DNA from: Branchiostoma floridae
Lineage: Eukaryota > Chordata > Leptocardii > Amphioxiformes > Branchiostomatidae
DNA: 64,000 nt
Direction: 5' to 3'
Assembly (NCBI RefSeq): GCF_000003815.2
Contig: NC_049991.1
Coordinates: 14,040,343 to 14,104,342 of the forward strand
Both the position numbers and the translations under genes were made by a program. The notes under the pieces were generated by a model. The model was not told the origin of the DNA. It made no database searches and worked only from the letters and a program-made list of their open reading frames with translations. This document shows, one piece after another, positions 36,043 to 48,479 of this stretch; the stretch's first letter is position 1; the number at the start of each line of letters is the position of its first letter.

Positions 36043-37956
36043 ATCAAGCAGATGTTCCACTTTTAACTAGAAGCTGCGACCACGATGCGATCGCTGGGCG
36101 ACGAGAGATTTGAAATATCACTCAATGCATTTTATAGATAAAGAACAATCTTTTGTGCATTCAGTTTCCTTTAAATCAAACTTTTACATCTTGCATCAAA
36201 TTCCTGTTATGAAATCAAGGGCGGCATAAATCCAATTTTGGTAGCGATGGCCGTCTAGTGGAAAGGTGGCCTAAGGACATGTCTCCTCCACACGACTAAC
36301 CTTCCAAATAAAGGAACGAAAGAGTATACGATAAAATCGAAAGAGTCTGGTGAAAGATAAAAAGCTCAGTAGTCCCCTGTTCACAACTATACAATGTCAA
36401 CCCGAAGCCACAGATAAGATCCCCCATCTGTCAGATAACAGTTATAACCTTGCTCAGTCACGTGGCAAATTGTTCACAATTTATCTTCTGACTTTATCGT
36501 AAAGAAAAACTGAGGAGTAAGCTTTAGTAGCTGATAGCCGATCGTGACGTATCTCAATGATTATTTTGCGTGCAAAGAATGACGCCTAAATGAAGTTAAA
36601 CTGATACTTACAAAGACACGTATCTTATATTAAAACATTCAAACGTGATGATATGTTTGTCAATGTTTCATTAAACTTGCGGCTAGACTTTCGGAAACTT
36701 CTAGAACGAAAGGTGCAACGGCGCAATACCGAATTCCAGACGCGTGGCTGTACACATACACATACTCTATGTTATTAATAGTCTCTATCTCCGTGTTCAA
36801 GTACTCCTCATTCTCTGTGTGGACATGGCTGACTATTGTAAAACATGCGCTTGGGCGCACAAACAACAGCCCTTAATACACTGCATGGGAAATATGGTAT
36901 CTTCCCAATATCTAGTCTCTCAACACGAAACTCTCTGTGCAACTGCAACGCCGCAAACCTGGATTGAAATTCCTTCCCCTTCTTCTGGAAAGGTTGGAAT
37001 TACAATTACAAATTCAGGTAACTCCTGAAATGGGGCATCTTTGTCTGCTCCAGGAGAAATTGGCTGGTGTAATTGACAGCCTCGCCTCGAGAGAACGTGT
37101 TGAATGGCACACAACCCGGAATGACCCCCCGGATTACTGCGGGCCTACTAAATCTCGTTCCTGCACACATAGTCATGAATCTGATTTGACATTTAGCACG
37201 ATAGGGAAGTGCTGAATTGGACAGATAACGGAAGTACATTGTCGATATGTAGTCTTAGTTTTGCACGCGACTCTTTTTGCTTTGTAGAGATAGATGATTT
37301 CCATCTGATTGCACATTTCATTTCATGTGATCTCTTACTTTAAAGTACTGTATTTCGTTTCATGTTTGGATCAGAGTAAAACTATATATGTAGTTCCCAA
37401 CACATTAAGTTACCCAAAGCTAACTGACCAATTTCAGTCTAAGTTAAGGAATGAACATGTTTCGTTCCATGTAACAGTAATATTATTCATCATATCTTAT
37501 CATTTCATTTTATCTGAGAGTATATTTTGTTTTAGATTTCGCATTGCTTTGTCTCCCAGCTATCGCAATAACAGATTCATTGGATGTAAGTTGTGTACGG
37601 AGAGTGGGTTAGCCGGGTCATTGAGTCCTGATTGCTTAGCTGACTCGGCAAGGAGAGGGTCCGGCTTGCTTAGCGGGGAGCACGTTCACGGAGCGGCCTT
37701 GGGTGGGAGGGGCACGTGTTACAGCGACGGGTACTTATTACCTTCTGCAAGGTAGTTATAAACGTACAAATCTGATACATTTCTTTCCGCTCGCTCTAAA
37801 GAACTTGCTACTCTCCATTTGATAGATAAATCCAACTACATTCCGGGATGTTGAATTATTCATATCTATAGATATTGATATTGATATATGTCTGTTTATA
37901 TGTACTGTAAGAAGTTGCTGTAGACCTTACGAAAGTCGCTGTACTTTTGCTGTGTC

Positions 37957-37962
37957 AATAAA
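37957..37962 (+). terminator. Strong candidate polyadenylation signal
   Basis: AATAAA is followed after 14 bases by cggtggtgtttatttgtg, a good downstream GT-rich element. The + frame ending at 37755 upstream has no known domain, so the transcript it would end is unknown. A retroelement tail is an alternative. Confidence 0.3.
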
Positions 37963-38084
37963 GATTTCCTGTATTCGGTGGTGTTTATTTGTGAATGGGT
38001 ACAATGTTGGGTTTGTAGACAGTATAACTGATGACGTTTTAGATGCTAGTGAGAGTATGTGTCGGCAATTAGCTATTCGAAGGG

Positions 38085-38225
38085 AAGTTTGATTATGGAC
38101 CCCCTATTGTATTTTCATGGCACTGCAACATAACTTGCGGTCTTTGTATCTTGTGATCTGGACATGCTGCGTTTGCAATATCATGAGTGTTTGGTGACAG
38201 AAAGCTCTAGTATTCTTTAGTAAGA
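38085..38225 (+). mobile_element. Fragment of the 4508-5583 repeat family
   Basis: ggaccccctattgta...ggcactgcaacataacttgc...gtatcttgtgatctggacat follows the order of 4675-4790 (gggccccctagcgg, ggtactgcagcgcaacttcc, gctatctcgtgttctgaaca) with many substitutions. Confidence 0.5.
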
Positions 38226-39654
38226 TGATTGTGTTTCAACCCTCTTGATATACCAAAGGGACATTTCAAAAAGTTGTTAAGGATCTTTAAATAATCTTCA
38301 GAGAAAGAACTGTTCTGTTCATTCTTACATGCACTCGTAGTGTCTGTTGGCACATGCTCAAGTATACGTCTATTCTAAGTACTAGTAGTATTATCTGGCT
38401 TTTTTGCACATCTCATTTTTACTGTTAGAGTAGTGTAAGTTTGTTCATTCATAGAATTATGTTTTGTTACCACAGAGCCACTGCTCAGCCGCGTTTCCCT
38501 CCAAAGGTGGCTTGAGATAAATGTGTATGGGCTTTAATACTTCAAGTTTGAACTGGTATCTGTGACACATGACGGACTATGTCTATATTCCTACAAGTAA
38601 TAACGAAGTGAATGGGCCTGATACCGCGAGATGGGCCGCGGCCTGCGGGTATGGGCCGACAAGGGAGAGAAATCGGCTCTGTGGGCGAGCGAGAGGTAAA
38701 TCAGATTTGTTCAAGAACATCCCTTTACGAAACTCTGAAAGGAAGACAAATGAAATAGTCGAGCAAGGCAGGGAGCTCTTGGTTTGGTTATGGTTCGGGA
38801 TAAAAAGCTCGACTAATGCTATCAAGGAATGCTTGTCTGGGATTACAAAGGTCGTAAATGATGGGGCTGTGTATGGAGTAGGAACGTGCGGGGTTACAAA
38901 CATATAATGTAATGTCTTTTCGTCATTTCCTTTACTTTAGAAGATGGCCTAGCTCGAACACTGGTGTATACAAAAGTCATAGATGGGCTGTATGTCATCC
39001 TGTTGTTATAACTAGGCCTTATATGAAAAGGGAGCAAATTTACAATTTCAATGTACTAGTACATGTTCATGTCTAGAAAGAACATGTACAGAAGTCATAG
39101 AAAAGTCAGTGCGCCATTGGAAGTTATAACGTTACATCACTTGGTTAACGTTCCAAACAGGTGCAGGTTTGTATTTGTTGGTTTCTATCGACAGTGACGT
39201 TACGACTTAAAACACTGATCCGCAGTGTAATTTTGCCCCTCATGGCGCTAACCCGGTCAACTCACCCTTCTGTTAAACATACGGATACTCCCACTTATAC
39301 AAATAAGATCTCATTTATTGAAACCCCAGGTTGTCATTGGAAAGCCCTGTCGCCTCGAACAAACATCGTTAACCCAGCCCCCGGACGACATTGTTCGTTC
39401 CCTCTCGGTCCACTCTGTTGGTGTTTACAACTGGCCCTAGGACAACACGGCAACTTTATCTGCCAACCTGAGCAAACATGGGGAACACTGTCCCGACCTT
39501 AAATAATACACAATATTGAAAACGTACATCACTCTCTCAACTTATATCCCCGAGCCTGTTTAGTTTTATAACTGCCTTTGCCTTTAACTCTTTTGTCACA
39601 TTTACGGAGAGGACGTACAGTTTGCTATAATAGGTTTGGATACCATGGTCACCT

Positions 39655-39722
39655 CCCCCCCTCTCTCTCTCTGTCTCTCTCCCTCTCTGCCTCTCTCTCT
39701 CTCCCTCTCTCTCAGCTCTCTG
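39655..39722 (+). repeat. CT microsatellite
   Basis: About 68 bp of CT/CCCT/CTGT repeats. Confidence 0.95.
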
Positions 39723-39762
39723 CCTTTCTGTCTCCCTCTTTCCTTCTCAACAAGACAAATAC

Positions 39763-40889
39763 GAATCAGTGCGATCTTTAACACGAGAAATTGTTGTTGT
39801 TGGAATGTATGAGACGATTCGAGTGATTACAATTGGACTAACAAACCAATATTGATCTCCCCAATATCCTCCCCGGTGCTCATTGTTGGAAACCTACCAA
39901 CGGATTTAACAGCTGATATAATTAATTTCAGCGACAGGATCTTCGGTGGTTGACGTTACCTGTACGATAAAAACCTTAAGAGAAAACGTGGAGGAATCAA
40001 GGAGTTTATCTATGGAGATCCCTATAACCTCCTTGGAGGAATGGATTACAGTAGCGAGCAAGTGGCCTGGGCGTAAAATGGATAGAAAAGAATCGGGTGA
40101 ACACCACGCTAGCACTCTGACTTGCAATATGGGAAATTGACTAACTCATCATCATAACGTCTTGGGTCCAAGTACAGATCAACGATCAGTCTTAGATTTT
40201 GGAATTTGTATATAGGTAAGACCTATGCACTCAACACTATACATGTAAGCCTTGTAGCGGTCGGTTCCTACAGAAAGTATTGAGGGGAAAGTTAGCTCCA
40301 TGACAGTTCGTAGCGTAAAGCATTGTCCTATGAGAGACAGTTCGCTCCGTGACAGTTCGTAACGTGAGATATTGTCCTATCTATAGAACCGCCACCGGTT
40401 CGGCCTCATATCGGAGAAGTTGGTGATTGAAGGTATTGGCTGCGGGAAGCGCCACGGAACGGACACGTGAAAGACGGCGTGTAAGAAGGGTGACAGATGT
40501 ACGTGGGGCGGGAGGAATGGGAATGGAAACATCGCTGTCACCTGGGGATAGCACCAGTATCGACAACCGATCAAAATTTGCACCGATATTGAACAGAGAC
40601 TGCTTTAACAGACTCATAGGATTTGTCAACACCACTGATAACGTCGATTTGGACTTCTTTGTGATTTGTCTTACTTTCTTGTCCACAGCCTTGAGACTGT
40701 TTCTCAAGACATGTATCTTATCTGTACCGCGTCTTTTCTACTGTGACGCTGGTAGTGGAGAAAGACAATTAGTCTGTCGGCAGTGGGAGGGGGTAGGTAC
40801 ACCTGTACTAAATAACTTTCAATGACGAAATGCTTGCGGGCATTTTGATTGTGCACCTGAAAGAATCAGTGCGATCTTTAACATGAGAA
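39763..40889 (+). repeat. 1.1-kb segment bounded by a 27-bp direct repeat
   Basis: gaatcagtgcgatctttaac followed by a(c/t)gagaa occurs at 39763-39789 and again at 40863-40889 with one difference. It may mark a duplicated border or an inserted segment. The interior has no recognised gene. Confidence 0.5.
40292..40380 (+). repeat. Tandem duplication, 49-bp period
   Basis: ttagctccatgacagttcgt and ttcgctccgtgacagttcgt begin the two copies (40292 and 40341). Both end in attgtcctat. Confidence 0.8.
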
Positions 40890-41930
40890 GCTATTGTCGT
40901 AATGTCTCACCATAAAAGTTGACCATGACTCATGAGTGTACGTCCACTGCGGAGGAGCTCTTTGAAGAAAGATAGAAAAGGGCTTCCAGCGTTTCGCGAC
41001 ACGCTTGAATTTTTCATCGGACCTTAATCAGCCCGCGGCCGTTCGGTGGGATTAAACCGGGGACGGCGATGAATGAAGCGGCAGCTCCTCCGTCTTGTTA
41101 TGACTTCATCGATTTCGCTTCAGCTGCAATCCCCGGAAAATCCCGGCTGTCACGGGGCGGCCTCCCGGACAGAGAACCGGTAAAAGCCTCATGTCCGCCG
41201 GGGGCAGGTATCAGGGGCAGGGGGACAGGCATTTGTCATGCATTAGCTGGCCGGAGAACACTCAAACCTGTCCTCCCTGTGAAAAATTACCGGCTTAAGT
41301 TCCCCATTATCCCAGATTTCACGCGCAATTTCTGGCAATCAGTTGAACCGAGAACAATCTGACCTATGTTTGATAGGACGAGTACATGTCATGAAACATT
41401 GCAGATCTAGAGATGAGCGCGTGCTATCATATTAGAACATGAAAATATTCTGTGTTGCATGGTCTTCAAGATGACTATCCTCGATGAAGAATACGTTCGT
41501 ATATTGTCTACTACAGCAACAGTTGCACAGTCCATTGTATCAGTATCATTACTAAAGTATTCGATACCAAAGAATGAATATTTTGTCAACAATACTTCCT
41601 TGCTCCCTTGTTCAAGGCAAGTTCGTTTTCCTGGTAGCCTCTTCTCATGAAACACCCATTTCCTAAACCGATCATCTGTAGTCCGTCCTCCTCCTTAAGG
41701 GGCCCTTGAAGTATCCCGGTGCCCCAAATGACGTTGCCCTACAGATGGGGTGATTAATGATTCAATAAACGGTTCCTGACTTCTCGGCCGCGAAGGATTA
41801 AGTCTCCTTAGCTCTCCAACTTTACTGAGCCATCCCACGACAAAGGACAAGCCTCCTTAATGCACACTTATATGGGCTTCTAGGTTAGGTAAACACGGAA
41901 GTGCCGTACTTTATTTTGTTCTAACAATGT

Positions 41931-42045
41931 ATGAAACCTCACGTCTCTGTATGGACGTGCACAAAATATCGTGTAAAACCTCATGTGTGTAAACCTCACT
42001 TTTCTGTATCAACTTGCACAAAACATCATGTAAAACCAAGCATAG
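41931..42045 (+). repeat. Tandem duplication, ~56-bp unit
   Basis: aaacctcacgtctctgtatg...gcacaaaatatcgtgtaaaac recurs as aaacctcacttttctgtatc...gcacaaaacatcatgtaaaac. Confidence 0.75.
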
Positions 42046-42107
42046 AATACACGATATGAATTTATCATTTCCTGGGTGCTATCCTATTCAGTCTACCTGG
42101 GTTCGTA

Positions 42108-42134
42108 TACTAGATAGATAGATAGATAGATAGA
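42108..42134 (+). repeat. (GATA)n microsatellite
   Basis: Six consecutive TAGA/GATA units. Confidence 0.9.
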
Positions 42135-43262
42135 TGGTGTTTTGGGGGCGATCGCAGTGTCAGAATTCTTTCTGCACTGAATTGTACCCAATTTACAAAT
42201 GTTGCAAGTTATCTATTTACAAAGAAATTTTACACAGTTACATAGAAAGTAAACTTGGATACTATTACTATACATACTATACATACATACTAGCTCCCCT
42301 TATATGGCTTATTATGTATACACTGTGTAGGATGGCACCCGGGCTAATTACATTAAGAAATTTAGAACTACCCGAGTACGAGTTCACATTTCCCATATAA
42401 ACATGTACATGTATTTGGTATTCCACAAGCCGGCTAGGATGAGGAGAAAGCCGATGCACGGCGTCATCTCCTTTCGGGGATTGTAAAAACAACGTAGTGA
42501 GACTATGAGACGTCTGATAGTGGATCATGCCGGATTAGTGGTAATCCGCACATCCATTAATCAGGCCTCCCAAATCTGCCCTCAAGGACTTCAAAGGGAA
42601 TTTAAAGATACTTTTGGGCTGTGCCATTTACGATATTCTAGGAGGGAGGGGTGAGTGTAAACTTTCGCATCCTACTGTGACATCCACGTTACTATTTGGA
42701 AGAAAATTTTTCCAACAGGGCGCTCCCGCCATCACTGAACAGAGACGGTGGGCGTTATAGACTTCCTGGCACGTTTGACCAATTGCTGACGACACGTATA
42801 CGCAAGATCACGTGTTAATAAGATCTCAAGTGATTGGTCATCAGTATTGATCCTGAAAAATGTGACAGTGGTCGTTGAAAATTTGATCCGTGTGACTGTA
42901 CTTTTGTGTTGGAAGAAAGTTGCCATCTGGTTCCGTTCGAAAACAAAGTGCGTGCTGGTAATGCATCAAAGGCACGACGAATGGTGTAAACTACCGGATA
43001 TGAAAAGACAGATGGTCTTGTCCAATACTCCGATCAAGAGACCTTTTCAATATGTACGGTAGACCTGACCCGCCCGGGAAACAGAATCATTCCTAAAGAG
43101 GTTTTGTCGTATCACGTTCTTTGACGAATTAGTGCTCTACAGGTTATGTGCGATTGCGTGGGGAGGGGGGCAGTTTCCCTATGTGTGGATTGTGTATGAC
43201 GTATTACTTTGTAGTCTGCAATGTTTCATCGCTAGCACAGTGGATGTCCGACAAAAAGGGGG

Positions 43263-43550
43263 AACGTCTAACTTCTGTAATGAATCCGTATCAAGGAAAG
43301 AGAATCCACCACTCACAGCTACAGTAATGCTTGTGCTTCTGTAGATACAGATACTAGAGTTCAGCGACCTCGTACCTCCACGAAAAAGGTTTTATGCGAA
43401 TGACTTACCAATTCACAGAATTTATATATGGTGATGTTCATTCTCAACTAGCTTATACTTGCAAAAAATGAGAAACGTCTGATTTCTGAAATGAATCTGT
43501 ATGAAAGAAACAGAATCGACCGCTTATAGTTACAGCAATGCTTGTGTACA
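43263..43550 (+). repeat. Diverged duplication, ~211-bp period, with an inverted repeat-family end between
   Basis: aacgtctaacttctgtaatg...cagctacagtaatgcttgtg recurs as aacgtctgatttctgaaatg...tagttacagcaatgcttgtg. Between them, 43353-43400 (ctagagttcagcgacctcgt, acctccacgaaaa) is the inverse of the right end of the element at 4508-5583, so the duplication may belong to a copy of that family. Confidence 0.6.
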
Positions 43551-43950
43551 AGTAAGTAAGCTATCTAATAGATGAACAAACAGATACAGAAATAATCTAA
43601 CAAACCTTATATCACTGTAACGCTATGCAAATTAAAAAGGTTTCATCAGCAACAAATGATATTAATTGTCCTTTTTGTTTTTTGCTTTTGTTTGTCGAAA
43701 AAGGCGTGGTGCACATCTACATGTAGTTAGTGCAACCTCATTGGTTAGTGCTCTTCTTCCTCGGAGTTTGATGCCGTACCTACGACAAGGTAACCCGGAG
43801 ACGTACATTAGTTTTGTCAGTTTGGGGTCACTGCGGTACTGCCGTGCTTACCTAAAGCTAAGTAACCCGTTAAACCCGGAAAGCAAATAGCTTTCCACAA
43901 ACACAGGCATGATGTAAGGATTACATCTCTGTCCGCCGGGTTCGGGAGGT

Positions 43951-44130
43951 AAATAAGCAGTAAATTCCTTCTGATTGGATGTTGGGCGACTTCAAATCAA
44001 TCAAATAAAACAGGCAGTTATTCGCTACTATAAATTCACCAAATAATCAGTAAGTCCTTATCTGATTGGACGCGGAGCCGCAACTTCAAGTCAAATCAAA
44101 GCAGGTAGTGATTCGCTACGATAGACACAA
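43951..44130 (+). repeat. Tandem duplication, ~90-bp unit
   Basis: cagtaaattccttctgattg...gcagttattcgctactata is repeated as cagtaagtccttatctgatt...gtagtgattcgctacgata. Confidence 0.8.
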
Positions 44131-44913
44131 ATCATGTTGGGTTCACATCCAAAAACGCCGATGTGTTGTATTTGGTCCGCGTTGGGCAGTCTGGTAGGTC
44201 AACAGGTATCTAGGGCGAGCAAAAATAACATTAATCGTCTATGAAATGATATACGCTGAAAATTTAAGTCATCGTATATCTGAGATGAATATTTTATACT
44301 TCCAAACGTGGTACTTTAGCAAGTTGATTGCAGAGGTCCAAAATTTGCCATTAGAAAGACGAAGTGTTAGCCCACAACACGGTTATGGCTCTTCTCATTC
44401 CCTTTTGCTCTCCAATAGAAGTGACCAATGTGTTGGCCGGAGACGAATTAGGTCCATTCTACTAAAGACGTGTGAAGACGTATTAAGGGCGCTGAGATGG
44501 CTCGCTGAGGAGACAATATCGCCTGAGAAAGCGATCCACATCCGTCTGGCTTACCCTGGCTCACGGCACGGCGTGTGGGAACTGCACTGCAAACGCGCAC
44601 ACCCACCACAAAGGGTCATCAACAGTGTACAAATTGTCTACATCAAACAATACAAGAATAGCTGCACTATTATGTCCATGATTGCCACAGGGCCCGTTAA
44701 GATCACGCTATTACTTCGTCAATGTAAAGTTTCATTTGATCCATCTCATACGATCTTACTATAATCTGAGAACTTTCTCTGTGGCCTTTTCGTCACCTTT
44801 GGCGTTGAAACTACTGAACTCCTTGAACGACAAGCTTCTTTTTGCCCTGATTCTTTACTCCTAATTGGGCAAAAGGGACGTCCCAAAATGCAGCCATGGG
44901 ATGGAAGGAACTA

Positions 44914-45088
44914 CAGTAGAAGCCAGTTAATTGCACAACGGATTAACGCACACTTCTGTTAACTGCACGAAATCAGTGAAGTCCCAAACCGGTGAGGTAT
45001 AACTACATAACTTCGCATTATTGCACCAGCCGGATAATTGCACGAAATTCACTGGCAAATAGGCCGTGCAATTAAGCGGCTTCAAGTG
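44914..45088. mobile_element. 175-bp pogo/Tigger-like MITE
   Basis: The left end, CAGTAGAAGCCAGTTAATTG, and the inverted right end, caattaagcggcttcaagtg, form inverted repeats flanked by TA on both sides (44912-44913, 45089-45090). The CAGT(A/T)GAA...TTAATTGCAC style of terminus and the TA target are typical of pogo/Tigger DNA transposons. No transposase. Confidence 0.65.
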
Positions 45089-45289
45089 TACTAGCATTTC
45101 CTCCATCCAGTATATCGACTACCTCAGGACATAAACCACCCACACTATGACTTTACAAGTGGAAGTTGCTAGAATCTTTGATTTCCGTCTGGAAGAGTTT
45201 ATGGCAGGCCATGACGTAGATACTGCCGGTGGATTTGCAAACTATCGTACATTCCTCTAAAGCTCCTCTCAACCGATATACGCAATGGC

Positions 45290-45365
45290 GTGCGTAGTCT
45301 GGTGTTTAGTAACCCTGCTTCTGGACCATGACGTCGTGAGTTCGAATCTCAGCTGTGTTGTTCGT
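45290..45365 (+). mobile_element. tRNA-derived SINE head
   Basis: ctggaccatgacgtcgtgag followed by ttcgaatctcagctgtg includes a good Pol III B-box (GAGTTCGAATCTC, 45338-45350), with an A-box-like gcgtagtctggtg about 45 bases before. It does not fold as a full tRNA, so a SINE head is preferred. The body probably continues to about 45480. Confidence 0.5.
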
Positions 45366-46009
45366 CCGACATGTACGTTGCAGTCCTTACGAGGATACAT
45401 TAAACCGCAGTCAACTGTTCATTGTACTCGTCGAAAACAGTTATTGGAGTTTCCCTAGTCTGTGTAACTCAAACTCTGCTGTTCGCGGGGCTAGGAGGCA
45501 GCGGATGTTGGGCGGGCTGCTATTAGCGAGATTTAATCAGGCTAGAATTTCCCCAGTACAATGAACATGTAAATAATGTACATAGCGCCTGTCTTCTCTA
45601 TCACAAGTGCCAGTGGAAGATTAGCCCTCTTCACTTGAGCTTATCTTGTTCGAGATACCCTTCACTTTCACTTTTATTAATGACGTCATGGTTACGTCAG
45701 GTAGATGTTGACACGGTCCTCCGGAAATTAATGGGGAACAAGCATTGACGTCATCATCTGGAATACGTCATACCCTGGGAACGAGTCCAACAGCTCCCAA
45801 TCTCCGACGCTTCCCAATGCCGGTCGTTTAATGGACAACTTGGCAATCTCCTTTCAGCGGCTCGTGCCGACTGTAGCCTCTCATCGATCAGGGCCATACG
45901 AGGAGAAAACCACTTCTGGAACGTTCTATTCACCGCACGCGCTGTTGGGGTGTGAGGGGTGAGAGATAAGCCTGCGAGGCTGAGTCCCAGGACACAATCA
46001 GTATTATCG

Positions 46010-46040
46010 TTATCATTACCATTATCATTATCATTATGGA
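46010..46040 (+). repeat. ATTATC simple repeat
   Basis: Short run of cattatcattatc units. Confidence 0.85.
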
Positions 46041-46150
46041 GAACTTAATACATTCCAAAGTATAGCCTCTGGAAATTTTGAAAATAAAAGCCTTTTGTCT
46101 TCTTAAACGCTGCATTTTATTTACTGAAAGTTCATTTATGTAAGACTGAA

Positions 46151-46310
46151 GGTGGTATCTCACTGCACTTGGTGCGGTGCGGTGCGGCACTGCTAGGTTC
46201 GTTCACTGCGGCAGTACTGTTGTGTTATTTTCGCCGACTTTTTATAATTTAGATATTGCGTAATACTGCACTGGTGACCAACTTGGCCCAAGTGCAATAA
46301 GATACCACCT
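46151..46310. mobile_element. 160-bp AGGTGG-ended MITE
   Basis: AGGTGGTATCTCACTGCACT at the left end is inverted at the right end (agtgcaataagataccacct). The 3-bp flanks are TGA and TAA, close to the TWA duplications of Harbinger elements. The interior has a triple ggtgc repeat. Confidence 0.65.
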
Positions 46311-47956
46311 TAACACATTTTCATGTCTCATTGTTTTCTGCAATCGGAAAGTGTCATGTCGGGGCAAGTTCATTACCGGGGAATGGGCACAGTAAGAAAG
46401 TGATTTAAAAAGGTTTTCCGTCCCCTTCACAAGGTTCTAAAAGGAAACGCTACAACATGCAGGCCGACACTCTTGAACAGTAAGTTCCCTGACCCCAAGG
46501 TCACACAGAACTGCTCTCTGCTACCACTACCCGAGTTCCGGGAGCGGGTCGCGCCCTACAGCGCGCTTACTTTAATGGAAAATGTTCAAAGATTTCCGAT
46601 CAATCAAATCCCTCGGCCAAGATTGCAATCATCCACCTTTCCGCCGTCTCGATAATTTCTGGGCTGACCCTCTAAGATAGGATCATTAACGATTCAACCC
46701 TCGGGTCAACGGTGTCGGAAGAGGCGGAGAAAGTTGGTGAAACATAACTATCCGTGAGGTCGGCAGGTGAGGGGTTATTATTGCCAGTATTGTCTGATCT
46801 GGCCTCAGTTGTGGGTGACGTTCATAAAGAGCAAGGGCATCGTCATGTCAAGGAAATCAAGTTCCCCTACCTCTGCCGTTCTCATAGAACTTGCAATTGT
46901 TACCTCATCTTAATGATGAAGGAGACACATCAATGCCTTAACGGCTGAACCTTAATGAGCACCCCCAAAGGCAAGTGCTTCATCGAGACTGTGGCGCCTT
47001 TCATACTAGACTAAGCACGCGGAATGTACCAAATATATCCTAGTTTGTCTAGATCTGAGAATCCTTCTTCATCAGAAGTGTTTTATTGCACCTTTCCTTG
47101 TTATTCTTCCGATGTTCCAATCTACCCAAAATTTCTACCAGAGTCCGCGAAAGTTATAAGGTCAACCTTGTCTACGCTGCCCTAAAAGTATTTTGATGGA
47201 CTTAACAATAACGTACCCACATTGTTCATTACCCACCAAACAGATGTGGTCTTGCACAAACACGATTATTTCATTGCCAAATGCAAAGGTTCATAATGAC
47301 CCCACCACGTCTGTTGGCTGTACTGTGCACTAGCCTCTATTCTTGCAATGAAAGAAGATGTATGCGTTGAAATAGACGACGCAACTTTAAACTTGAAATA
47401 TCAAGAATCAACAGAATAGAGTAGATGAAAAAGTAGAAATCAAAGTGCATGTATATCGCTACGTTATACATTGGTTGAAAGAAAAGAGATCAACACGTGC
47501 AGCACGAAATTGTGCATTTTGTCCACAGAAAAAAAATTGTATTTCCGGTGCAGTCGGTGTTTACTAGGGACCAATGTGTACACACATCTAATCAACAACA
47601 TTCCTCACACGTAACCCAGAACCTGTCAACAGCAGATAACATTGAGAACATGCCAATGTCTTAGGAACATGCCTAAGATGCTTCTGATAGCGCCTTAGGC
47701 ATTCTTTGCGCATCTTTGTTTTTCAAAGTATTTGTGGAAAATTCCAAATTCAACTCTTTAAATTAGATTAAGAGTGCCTGGTATGCATGCATTGTTTTTT
47801 TATTAACTATGGGCGATTAACGTATCAACACAATTCTATTTCTAATAGTCGTAGAAGAACTTTGTTACAACGAGTCAAAACATTTTAGATGGTAGTGGTC
47901 ATTCCTACCTGCTCTATTCATGTAACTCACTTAGTGATATCAGATGTATATGTACC

Positions 47957-48330
47957 ATGATAAGATCTAGAATCTCTGATATGTTTATCCAAACCTCTCG
48001 TCATAACTTGAGCACTGATACTGGTAAGCTAAGGTTTTACAAGACTTGTAAAACAGCACATACTATGGAAAAATACTTAGAATTAGATAATTTTTATCTA
48101 CTCTCGGCAATCAGCAAAATTAGAATTAGTGCCCACCCTCTTGAAATTGAGAGAGGGCGGTACAAGAAGCTTCCTGTATGTAAAAGAACGTGCAAACAGT
48201 GCACGTCAAACATGGTGGAAGACGAAACACATTTTATGTAAAACTGCTCTTTCTACGATCACGAAAGAAAAGAGCTGTTTGATGAGGCCACCAAGTTCCA
48301 TCCAAACTTCTTAACATTCACCTAAAAAAA
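47957..48330 (+). pseudogene. Dead LINE: C-terminal end of a non-LTR reverse transcriptase protein
   Basis: The frame reads KLRFYKTCKTAHTMEKYLEL, then RISAHPLEIERGRYKKLPVC and KRTCKQCTSNMVEDETHFM. After an in-frame TAA it continues in the same frame NCSFYDHERKELFDEATKFH to a TAA near 48322. The R-I-S-x-H-x-L-E-I-E-x-G-R-Y pattern followed by a CxxC...H...C cysteine/histidine cluster is the well-known C-terminal end of many animal LINE ORF2 proteins. The endonuclease and polymerase domains are absent, so this is a truncated, broken copy. The LINE clade was not determined. Confidence 0.75.
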
Positions 48331-48479
48331 GAAAACAATTCTCCTTCTAACTTCACAAAACCCACACATGATAGAAAGGTGGGATCTTTCGTCTTCCACT
48401 GTCTTCGAAAAAGGAGTCGAACCCAATAACCCAGGACCTAGAGTTAGCTTTTACTAGTTTTAGACTAGAGTAGACACCT

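Larger units (their letters stand above)
32690..42000. other. Long gene-poor region
   Basis: No exon could be assigned. It contains a GC-richer patch at 32760-33080, a 17-G run (35797-35813), a MITE (35892), an ATG-started 112-codon frame of unknown meaning (38569-38907), a CT microsatellite and local duplications. A well-formed AATAAA plus GT-rich signal at 37957 may end an unrecognised transcript or repeat. Confidence 0.4.
42140..47900. other. Gene-poor region with MITEs and local duplications
   Basis: No exon recognised. The 172-codon open frame at 44246-44764 has no known motif and ends next to repeats, so it is not called as a gene. Confidence 0.4.

Noticed and set aside
37309-37755. 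148-codon + strand open frame before the AATAAA at 37957
   Set aside because: Composition changes midway from AT-rich hydrophobic to GC-rich, with no motif; it is not called a gene, although the nearby signal is reported.
40381-40825. Overlapping 108- and 132-codon frames on opposite strands
   Set aside because: Neither shows a recognised domain; two long frames over the same bases suggest low stop density rather than a gene.
44246-44764. 172-codon + strand open frame
   Set aside because: No family recognised, no coding-like conservation evidence, and it ends beside repeats. Such length is plausible by chance in 64 kb.
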